A DNA stretch of 64,000 bases from Pyronema omphalodes. Taxonomy: Eukaryota > Ascomycota > Pezizomycetes > Pezizales > Pyronemataceae. Positions 54,318-64,000 of the stretch are shown piece after piece. The position numbers and the translations under genes were made by a program. The notes under the pieces were generated by a model, which was given only the letters and a program-made list of their open reading frames with translations, was not told the origin of the DNA and made no database searches. Every line of letters begins with the position of its first letter. Position 1 is the stretch's first letter. The stretch covers positions 434,001 through 498,000 of the forward strand of contig JAJJXM010000047.1 in the NCBI GenBank assembly GCA_024516155.1. Reading direction: 5' to 3'.

Positions 54318-57300
54318 TTCAGAGCCCTAAAACCCTCTAGGAAGTTGTATCCCTAGAATACAGCCAGTTCCATTCCATTGAAGGGACATAAAAACTAAGT
54401 CTAGGGGAATTCTGTCTCACATGCCATAGAAAGAACCCAAAGCAGCCACATACTTGCGGGTCTACTGGTGGAACACGAAGAGTAGAAGACCGCCGGAGAA
54501 TCAATCAGCTATAGAGGATCCGAACGCGGCTAAATCGATAAAATTCTATGTAGCCCTGAGAGAGACAGCAGACGAAAGCGTATTTGAACCGGGCTGACGG
54601 AGCTTTGATGTGTCCTGCGCATGAAAACTCCAGATGACGGTATACATAGTCTGGCCTATTCGGATTGACTATGATTCAAAGTGCGATTGTCATGTACTGG
54701 TACTGTGTACGATGCCGCTGTTTGTTAATTTCCGCACGTGGTCACAGCCGCGTACGTCATCGCCGTAAACGGAATCCATACAATCTGAGAGCGCTGTAAC
54801 AATGCATATGTAGGGCTGCATCTGGATGGATCTGGACCTATGCCATTATTCAAAGCTTGTAGAGAGCTGTTTCAAACAGATGGCGTGCGATATTGCGGTT
54901 GATCTGCACGACATTCCGTCTGACAACTTTTGACATTACCCTTTATGTGAACTGTCTGAGCTGTATTGTGTTTGACCACACCGCACGTACAGGTAACTGT
55001 TTATTGGGCTCGCTGTGAGTAGGAAAGATAACAGACTTGGCCGCATTATGCCTTAAGTGTTGGTAAAGTCCGTAGAAATTGATGCGACTCACAGGTCAAG
55101 CGTTTGATACATTGATAGGTGATCGGCATCTAATCAGATCGGAAAGGCTTGGTATGCCAAAAAATTATTAGGCTGATTCGGAAGCCTAAAGACGTTCGGT
55201 CTCGGCGTCAGGAAACTTCTTGTCGACCCTGGCTGAAACGGAGTAGGTGCTCCGGGTGGTTTTCGATAAGCGAGCCGTGAATATGCAGCATAAGATCGTC
55301 GGTGAGATGGTCACCAACCCTGGCCACCAGGTTACGCTAACGTCATACCTGAATAGGAAGCATACATACAATCTGGAGCGAAGTTGAGAGTTGCGGTCAG
55401 ATCATCCGGACCAATAATGAAACGTCGGTCGTGGCATTTCAATCTTGAGCATTGGCTATAAGCCAGTTTCTGATGCATGGTATCCCCCGTCCAGGTGACT
55501 GACTCTGTTGAATGCCTCGGGCCCCGGGTATTGTAGAGATCGAGTGTCTCCTTCTCGACCCCGCAATTAGCTTGTTATATTTAATCTCCATTCTTCACAT
55601 AGAGGGCGCATGCGCGGCATGATGTTAGGGGGATCTCGTCAGGTGTCTCACCAAAATTCTCCAGCCCCAATCTGTATCACCTCAAATCTATTCTTCAGAG
55701 CTTCTCGTTCAATTCCCACCGATTTCACCAAGCTGTGTGAGGGCTAGCAGGATGACATAGAGTGCAAACTGTATGTACTATGTACTGATGGAGCCGATCG
55801 TGATCTGTGACCTGGACGGGCCACCACCGTGATGACAAGAATAAGCCGTACTCCTTGCACAAACTTTATGTTGACAACGCGACTCCATTGGAATTTAACC
55901 TGCAGTAGATAAAGCTAGACCTAGGCTGTCGCTTATATGAAGGCCTAAGGATCTGATGGGAGAAGGTGAGATTGGGTTGGTACCGACGTTCTGGAAAACA
56001 TCGATAACAAGCGGTGGCGGTAAACGCCGACGCTGCTTGTGAGATCATAATGGTCTGATGATGATGTCGCGGACAGTTAGACTGGGCCCACACGGATCAT
56101 TTCTTCTGACAGTATCCCAATCAGTGATCACCGCAATATATGTACTTCCGACAACTCCTGGGTAACCCCGCATCAGCAGCCCGATAAATACAGCCGTCTT
56201 CTCAACAACCGATATGTCTCCGACTGAGTGCACTATGTATCTCGCCGTATCGCAGGGATACGAAGGTCATCCTACCGATTCCGATCTCGGGTAGTGCAAA
56301 ATAATGGATACCGGTCAACGAGTTTAGACGCGTGATTGATGGCTACCCGTATTAACCGCGACGATTGCCGTTCGTCATTTTCGTTGCATCCTGACTGACT
56401 GGCCCTTGATAGAAATTAATGGATCTCCGGTTGTTTTGTCCCAAGTTGGATACTGTCGCCGTTCCAGATGTGGATATGGAGGATATCGAAAGGAGAATTT
56501 GTCGGGGGAGTTCCCAGGGCTTGTTCTCGCGCGAAGAGTGTCTATCTTCCATCTTCCATGTCTTGGCGACAGACTCAGCGCCGCGGGGCAACATGCATCG
56601 ATTCTCGAATTAGTTCGACACAACCACGGCAGACGGAGACTGAGGTAAAGGGGAGGTTGTTTCAGTTATTTGCCACAGAAAAATTGATTAATACCTCTTA
56701 GATGCTGGTCATATTGATTTTTTTTTTGTTGAATCCATTGATTCTGTTGAATTAATTTCTTTACTGACTTGACTGAATTTACTAACCTGATTGACTTGAT
56801 TCTCTTTGGATTTACTAGCCTGATTGACTTGATTCTCTTTGGATTTACTAGTCTGATTGACTTGATTCTCTCTGAATTGACTAACCTCATTGTCTTCATT
56901 CTCTTCCAATTGACTAACCTGATTGACTTAATTTTCTTCAAATTGCCTACCATCACTTCGGTACCCTTCCCATCGATACTTTCTCCCGTTTGACTTGCTA
57001 ACTCTAAGATACGATTTCCACCGCACGCCACGCCGTTGACAAGCCTACCGCCAAGAAATCTCATTCAGCGGGTCCTTCCGTTAGAGCCAGATTTCATCGG
57101 CATAATCTCGAGGTCACAAAAAACTAATGGATGAATGGGAACAGCAAGCCCAAGGCTCCAGATGCTCGGTGAGCTTCGTGTCGCCAATTCTTGCCTCTTC
57201 AAAGGCCCTGTTCCTTTCGGAGATTATTATTGGGTATCTGTCCCAGCAGCTGGCGCCCCTTAGACTGAACAAGCGCACACGCCCTACAGCTGGCGAGCTA

Positions 57301-60300
57301 GCCAACTACCGGATAGGGCCAAGCCGATATTTTACGGAGTTGTATGCGCTCGCACGATTATGGCTTCATGGTAAAGAATTAACGTACAGAATTGACGTAC
57401 AGAATTTACTGCCATCTGATACATGTCATCGGACATTTACTGGTCAACTGCCAAATATCACTTCCGCTAACGACCTTATATCTCGCCAAAATAGTCCCAA
57501 AAATTGACGCCTCGGCGAACCAAACCAACGCAGGGCAAAAAAAAACGGTCGAAGAACCGTCGCCAAAGTGTTGTACCAACTAGCTATGGCGAGCTTTATC
57601 ATAAATTCACCTTGATACCGGCAAATTCCATATGTCTCCACGCTTCATAATACTTGTACTTTTATGTATGGTGTCTCTTTTCTGGTCACGGCTCAATTTG
57701 CAATATGGTCCAGAATTCTACCAACCGCGGCATGTGCTGTCGCTTCATACGTGTGGGGTGCCTCTGGATCAAAAATCCGTTTCAAATTGTGACCCAGGGT
57801 CTTAGCCTAAGATAGGCTAATACCAGTTCCATGCTAATGGGGACCCTACTTTGTCTAAACATGATTATTCCTAGGTTCCACCACCAGTCAGCCGCACTGC
57901 TTCAAATAATCAGCTGAGAGTGACGTCGAAAGGGATCCTACTTAGCGTCTTCAGATGCACAAACGCCGATCCCTTATCTGAACTTCAGAGAAGAAGGTGT
58001 GCTTCAAGACGTGGTTGGCATTCTACTGCATAAGCGTCTGAGGTATTATCCATTACTGAATTTATCATCAGCCTGTGCTGCCATCCCGTTAAGCCGATGG
58101 TTAAGCGAAATTATACTGGGGAACTTGAGGTCAGAGAGCATCACTCGGGAGGGGCGAGGGGACGCCGAAAGGCCATACTTAATGGCGGCATTTTCTACGG
58201 TTACTTTTGACGCTTTGTTCTACCCGACTATCATAGACTATTCACAATAAAACATATAGAAGAGTAAAGAAAGGTACAGAAGAGTGGCGTTTTGCGCTTT
58301 CTTTTCCCTCGAAAACTAAACATATGCAGAATACAATCATGCACAGACTTTCAACAAATCCCAATGCACGAATTTGTTCAGGTGCCTGCGAATGCTTATT
58401 GATTCAAACAAATCAACGACAGAATATAATTTGTCATATTCACCATATCATACATTGGTCCGTGCAGAGTCTACGGTCTATGGGAACATCATATGAGAAT
58501 GCATTCTTATGCCTGCAGTGGCCTGATGTTTGCTGCGTTGGACTCTGGTAAGACCGCCAAGGGCCCCGCTGATCTAGTGATATATCTATGTTTAGGGCCC
58601 GCTTTTCATGGGCTATCCTTTCCCGTAGTTCAGGGTTCAGCCCGGTCTTTTGATTTTTCTACAGGCGGACACCCCGAAAATTTACTTCGTCCGTTCATAG
58701 ACTCACCTTCCGTCTGTGAAGTGTTCACAAAAGAAAGACCGGCCTCAAGGAAGCATATCAAAAATGGTCGGCGCTTGGTATTGACGGACTGGTCACCTAA
58801 TGCGCAACAAACGGCGGATACTAAGATTCCGTCGATTGCTTAGCAGCATATGCTACTGTAGCCCTTTACTCCTCGGCGACAACGAACAGCTTTTGGCAGT
58901 ACCGGTAGCTCGAAACAGAAGGCAAACACAGCACACCACCATGCAGGAAGCCTGGGTTACAAATGGGATCTATAATATGTCTTTGTATAAGTCACGGCTC
59001 ACCACCTCTGAACCCCGGTACCAAACTTTGAAATTGGTGGTATTTGGTGGAGCAGTATGTATGCATCGGGATTAAATTCACCGTTGATTGGCCATGGAAT
59101 TTAAACAAGGATTATCCGGATTTCATTGGTAACTTTTAGATCCGCGGAGATATATCGGAGACTTCAATTAAGGGCGGTTTATATTTCGATATTGGCTACA
59201 CAAAATATCACTCGGTGTCAACGTTGTTTCATTGCTCCACTGACCGGAAATAGGTCATTTTACGCCATCTATGTACGCCATATCCATCTTTTGCGGGAAG
59301 TGAAGAAAAAGAAAATATAGCTTCGCTTACAAACAACAGTTGGCCTTTTCTGGATCCGAGGATGCGTGTATATACATAACGTCGCCGTTGACTGCTGGTG
59401 GCTTACAAGGCTTGCATGAATCGCGTCTAAGGACGTAACCCTTACCCACCGCAAATCGATAACCAGCAAGAAAGCTACTTGTCGATTTAACATATCGGGC
59501 GTGCAGGATTTGAGTGCTTCGCTGCACCATGAGATGAACGGTGGGGGCTGAGGCAAGAAGAAGTGGTCTGATATTTGCGGATGAGGCTGGTGATACAAGG
59601 CTAGTGCATGCTTGTTCTGCACACTGCGGATGAGCTTGAAAAAGAGAGTACGAGTGACGATCTATGGAATAGTGCAGGAAGACCGGCGGGGGGGCTTCGC
59701 GTACGAGACAACTGGAACCAATTTGAAAAATGGAGAGACATGCCGAGCCAGTTATTTAGGATTACGAATAGCTCTACTGCGTGATGGTCACTTCTCCCTT
59801 TTTATTCACCGCTTTTCCCGACTGCCTTGCTGCACACAGGAGGCAGCGAACCTTTGACAGCGCGAGAAATCTTAATAGAGCCCGAACCACATGCCAGCTG
59901 AAGGGTACCGCGTTGCAGCATACCGGGAAGATTGAAATGTGACTTCTGTTTGGAATAAAGCCAGGGTGAGATCAAGATATAGATAACAAACAGATCCGTT
60001 AGTCTTTGCCAACAGGATTTCTTGAATGTTTTTATGGCGCCATATTACGCTGCATATCGCCTGATGTCGAACTATCAGAAGCCAGCGGATTGGAGAGGTT
60101 TTGCGAGTTAAGGGGTAAAGCTTGCATGAATATTGAAGGCTTGGAGGAACTTCAACAGGTTAATTTTGATAAGGCCTTCTTGGGAGTGGCCGCACATCCA
60201 GTCCCCTTCATGCCGACCCCTAACCGGACACGGTGGTCGCTGATACGGCGTTTTGCGTTGCAAAGCTAATTCAGCTCCGGGTCAACCGGAAGAAGAATCC

Positions 60301-60639
60301 CAAAGATGTGTTGTATACGTCGGAAAGAGGCCCTAATGGCTTTCACCTCAACAAAATCATTTCTTCACACAATATGATAGCTAGTCTGCAAATGATAATT
60401 GTGACTACAGCCATGAAGTACATTACGTTTAGCAAGTGAGTAACATTTAAGTTGTATCTATTCTGTAATGTAAGCCGTTTGCTATCTCGTCAGTTACCGT
60501 GGGGTAGCCGGAAGTGAGATACACGAAAAGGACCAAATGAGAAGTAATGATTCCAAGGAGGGGGATTATTCCACTTCTCTGGAAATTGTCTCCGATCGTA
60601 TGAGAGATAACATAACAATCTTTAGCTCTCCTGATCATT
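54318..60639. other. Gene-free interval (6.3 kb)
   Basis: Many frames of 60-130 codons on both strands but none with a conserved motif. The longest ATG frames are 57127-57507 and 58493-58843. Composition is balanced, not AT-rich. It contains the 33-bp repeat at 56765-56945. No transposase, reverse transcriptase or long terminal repeats were recognised. Confidence 0.5.
56765..56945 (+). repeat. 33-bp minisatellite
   Basis: About five tandem units of TTGATTCTCTTTGGATTTAC plus TAGCCTGATTGAC (33 bp), the outer ones diverged (CTGAATTGACTAACC, TTCCAATTGACTAACC). Because 33 is a multiple of 3, repeated 11-residue frames exist on both strands; neither has other gene features. Confidence 0.85.
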
Positions 60640-60747
60640 TCAGGGAGTGTTCCAAGGCATTGGTGTTTGTTTGATCAGTCTAGACCCTCATAGATTACTG
60701 TTGACCCCTGAACGCAACAACCGCCAATGCCTTGGAATGCTCCCTGA
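60640..60747. repeat. Inverted repeat, 24-nt arms
   Basis: Left arm 60640-60663 (starts TCAGGGAGTGTTCCAAGGCA) and right arm 60724-60747 are reverse complements at 22 of 24 positions; the two mismatches are adjacent. The spacer is 60 nt. It could fold as a hairpin or be the ends of a tiny non-autonomous element; no target duplication is evident. Confidence 0.7.
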
Positions 60748-62697
60748 GGCCCCCAACCCTGAGTCCAGTTAGCCCTATCATCAGCTTCAATAAAATAGAT
60801 GGGCTTTCAACCCTGACGGCTGTTAACCCTGGCGGTAGCCCTAATCAAAATATAACGGGCCGTGACGGGATTTTAGCCGAGTGAGAATACATGAAAAGGT
60901 TATTTGTATATCTTATGGATTTTATTTATTTAATCATCTAATTATACATTAATTAATTCCTAAAAGACCTCTGCCAGATAAAAAATCAGAATCGATTCTC
61001 ATGACCGGAAAACTTGAAACCACTTAATTAAGCCCCTTAATCTCCCAAACCCGTACAATCCACCTTACAAAGGAAAGAAAAGAAAAAAACAGAAAGAGAA
61101 CTCCATCAATCTCCTTCTTCCTAACCTCATATAGCTTCTGGCCGTAAGATCTACAGGCACTGTTTATTCAAGACCAGTAGCACCGGCCACCTACAGTCTA
61201 CCTTTCTCCATCCTTCTCTCATACACATCGATTCTCCCGTCACAGTATCACGCTTGGTCGGCATCGCCCCCCCCCCCCCCCCCCCAATCGGCTCGCTCAT
61301 TTCGCGGTTTTCTCTCCATTTACCACCCCTCTATAACCAGTCCCGTATAGTTCCTCCCCACCTCTCTCCCTTCGATCTGGTCAACCCCCCGATGGAGTAT
61401 ATCAAAGATTCCTTTGATGCGTACTAGGTCTAATCACATGCATGCATTGCAGCAGAATTTCCAGGTTTATCGTCCGTGTCGGTTATCATGATTTTTTGCA
61501 CCGTGTACCATTTTTTTTCTTTGAATTTTTTTTCCCTTCCGGTGTTGCAGTCCGCCATTCCTTCGCCTTCATACCTTAACCATCCTCTATCTCTGCATAA
61601 ATTTAAGGGTGGTACGGCGGTACTCATATCATTTGGAGGCGAGCTGTGCTAATAAAAGCGGAAGTAATTTTGGGCGGTCTTGATATGAACCTAAATCGAG
61701 TGATTATCCGTGATTGGTTGTGATGAGGTGTATTGGTTGAGTAGTTCTGTGCTTTTCAGGTGTTTGTTCCTAGTTCAACTTCCGCATTTTCCTTGATCGA
61801 CTGTCTATGTTCTAGTATTTTGTTAAACATATGTTGTATATCTGGTAACGAAGCTCGTCGGAGGAAATCATGATTCATGAGTACTGGGACACCTATGCAT
61901 CGCTTTTCCTTTACAAATACTCTGATCATTTCACAGCTCAACCTGCCGCCCACTACAATTTATTTGCTGCTTAAACATAGATCAAGTTAATAAGAACAAA
62001 GACCATTTGACTAAATATTCTTCGTTCTCTCAAGATAAGAGACGATAGCATATACCAACTACCTAATAAATCATCAAAGACCTTTTGTTAAAAAGTAACG
62101 TAACGTCCCCCATAGTGAAAGTCGGAAATTCTTCTATAATAATACCCGGTCATCCAAGATATTTCTCGTTTTCTTTTCCGGTAATTTTTTGAGGCTTTTT
62201 GTGGCTTTGGAGGTTGTCCAGATTGCAGAATTTTTGCACCCCCCCCCCCCCCCCTCTAATGAAATCTATATTTCTTTCTAACCGCTTTTACTCATCACAA
62301 CCCCCCAAGGACATAGATATACTCAGATATGCTCCTCTTCATCTCCGCACTCCTTGTTCAAATTATCTTTTTTTTTCTTTGTGGAGAAATAGCAATCGTC
62401 GTTGGTAGTATACGTTGCGGCCTCACCTCCCCACTACTCCTCCCCACTACTCCTCCCCACCACCCCCCATCACGCTAAACTGACTCAATATCCAACACCA
62501 TCCATCAGTTGTCTGGAATTTGGAAGTTACCGAAAATCTCTCCATACTTGTTGCCATAACGCGTGATACGGTAAGTAATCTATGCATCCTCCTGGTTGAT
62601 AGTGCCTATGACTCCGGTGGGATCTGAACCGTTTTTGGTTTTCTCCCGGAATCCATCGTGCATGATTTATTCGTGATTTGTCAGTGATTTACTATCC

Positions 62698-62830
62698 ACG
62701 ATTTTCTGTCAGTGATTTTCTGTCAGTGATTTTCTGTCAGTGATTTTCTGTCAGTGATTTTCTGTCAGTGATATTCTATCTGTAACCTTCTATCTGTAAC
62801 CTTCCATCTGTAACCTTCTATCTGTGACCT
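62698..62830 (+). repeat. 14-bp tandem arrays with two consensus sequences
   Basis: First about five copies of TTTTCTGTCAGTGA, then a transition unit (TATTCTATCTGTAACC), then about four copies of TTCTATCTGTAACC. Both parts have period 14, so they probably derive from one array. Confidence 0.85.
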
Positions 62831-63129
62831 TCTCCCCCTGAAATCTTCAGCACGATCTCGCTAGTTGATCCATCGAAAACAAGATCCAGACGTTTCTGAA
62901 TTTCTCCCAGCCTCCGTCGTACTTGATTTATCTGGAATCTTTCATCCATGATATTCTATCCATAATATCCCACCTTTTTTTTGAATTTTCTACCCGTGAA
63001 ATCTTCGGTACGAAAAAATAACGACCCATTTTTTCCCATGGCCTGTTGAAACTTTGAAAGCGCCTTTCTGGTGGCCCTGGGGAATGCACTGAGTAGTGAC
63101 AGAAGTTCGGTAACAGAAATGCTACATAC

Positions 63130-63160
63130 GTATCCACAGTATCCGCAGTATCCGCAGTAT
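63130..63160 (+). repeat. 9-bp microsatellite (AGTATCCGC)n
   Basis: Three to four copies of AGTATCCGC, the first with CCAC and the last grading into AACCATCGC. Confidence 0.8.
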
Positions 63161-63833
63161 CCGCAACCATCGCGGTGATATTTTACTTCCAACAGATCTC
63201 GGGTGTTCCCGTGGATGTACATAGATCGAGTACGAACTAGATACTAGATCAGATCAGTGCATAATGTACCGGAATACACTAAGGGGATACCTTTTCTATA
63301 GTGGATAGTAATACACTCACTCTAATCCCTAGTGTTCCTCAGTGTCGGGAAATAGTTTGATGGGTCGATGCTGGTTCCAAATTCCGGGGGATTGGAATCT
63401 TCGGGATAGATAGGTCATGGAAGGGAACGCTAAGTTAAGCGGGATCTTGTCTCAACTGGTAATGACCGTGCTTCTGTCACCGATGACTTACCGTTGGTTT
63501 ACCGTTGGCTCATGGTTAGACGTGTTTCATGCAGGTAGGGTCATCTGGAAGTGTAATAATTCCTCGTGGGTTCCGGTGAGAGGGGTTTTGATTAACGATA
63601 TTAGGAAGGGTAAATGATGATCTCGGCAACGGGCAAACCATCAGACGGAAATAGATAGTCTAAGTCGTCGGGAATTGACAGTGAGGAATTGTAAGAAGAA
63701 ACTGGGGTACAGTCGGAATGCATAGATGGTTTCACCAGGGACGTGATTATATAAAAATACTCTTCATAATTCGTGACCACAATCATCCAGTAAGCAACAT
63801 TAAACTAGGCACCGAAAACTGAAAACTCAGAAC

Positions 63834-64000
63834 TCAAAAATCTCCTCCCTGCTGCATGGCCTCCTCATATTCCAGATCCGGCTGGAACTCCCAGTACAAG
63901 CTATCAGCCTGACTAGTTTCCTCAAAGACCTTCTGAGCCTCATCATCTGGAATCACGTGCTTTTCCCTTCCTGTTGCATCCGCCTGTAACTGGATATTAC
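63834..64000 (-). CDS. 3' end of an unrecognised gene (window edge)
   Basis: The minus strand from the window end to a TGA at 63836-63834 is open in one frame and reads as a plausible protein C-terminus: NIQLQADATGREKHVIP, then DDEAQKVFEETSQADSLYWE, then FQPDLEYEEAMQQGGDF. It is acidic, with Trp and Tyr in a conserved-looking WEFQPDLEYEEAM stretch, and the opposing strand shows nothing comparable. Most of the gene lies beyond the window. I cannot name the family. Confidence 0.5.
   Translation of the reverse strand, partial: NIQLQADATGREKHVIPDDEAQKVFEETSQADSLYWEFQPDLEYEEAMQQGGDF

Larger units (their letters stand above)
60748..63833. other. Gene-free interval with C runs and 14-bp satellites
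   Basis: About 3 kb. Contains CCCTGACGGCTGTTAACCCT-type short repeats near 60815, C19 at 61267-61285, C16 at 62239-62254, CTCCCCACTA repeats near 62428-62465, the 14-bp arrays, and a 9-bp AGTATCCGC repeat (63130-63160). No gene is supported. Confidence 0.5.

Overview
The window is nuclear DNA of a filamentous ascomycete (Pezizomycotina). Four things point there: short GT-AG introns of about 48-90 bp, single-gene transcription units, three PTH11/rhodopsin-type seven-helix membrane proteins (a family expanded in Pezizomycotina), and clear orthologues of fungal housekeeping genes. I cannot fix the genus or class from the sequence alone. No tRNA, rRNA, CRISPR, virus or intact transposon was found.

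Layout. 1-572: 5' part of a PTH11-like receptor on the minus strand, cut by the window edge. 0.6-3.7 kb: gene-free. 3.7-5.7 kb: compact housekeeping block with SMD1 (splicing), then PKR1 (V-ATPase assembly, minus) divergent from MTQ2 (eRF1 methyltransferase). 6.2-7.4 kb: a second PTH11-like receptor (minus). 7.4-13.1 kb: gene-free. 13.1-14.4 kb: secreted intradiol dioxygenase. 16.7-18.2 kb: secreted M14 carboxypeptidase. 19.0-21.9 kb: tandem duplication of about 1.1 kb carrying one intact small basic-protein gene and one decayed copy. 22.1-23.5 kb: unrecognised 436-aa protein (minus). 24.6-27.5 kb: PMR1 Ca2+/Mn2+ P-type ATPase (minus), divergent from RAD21 cohesin (29.3-31.5 kb). 31.7-35.6 kb: belt of microsatellites and low-complexity DNA. 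35.6-37.0 kb: SUA5 (t6A synthesis). 38.6-39.5 kb: short-chain dehydrogenase. 43.5-44.9 kb: third PTH11-like receptor. 47.1-48.6 kb: two clusters of a GTGTTTA motif and palindromes built from it. 49.8-52.3 kb: large MEDS+PAS sensory protein (minus). 52.3-63.8 kb: about 11.5 kb with no intact gene. 63.8-64 kb: 3' end of another minus-strand gene.

The genes do not form one pathway. Conserved core genes (SMD1, PKR1, MTQ2, PMR1, RAD21, SUA5) alternate with environment-facing genes (three receptors, secreted dioxygenase and peptidase, an SDR, a putative sensory regulator). PKR1 and PMR1 both concern endomembrane ion transport but lie 20 kb apart. The most unusual items are the GTGTTTA/palindrome clusters, the tandem duplication with RIP-like transitions, the MEDS-PAS protein with a 48-bp stop-free intron, and long G/C homopolymers scattered through intergenic DNA. 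I saw no clearly new multigene system.
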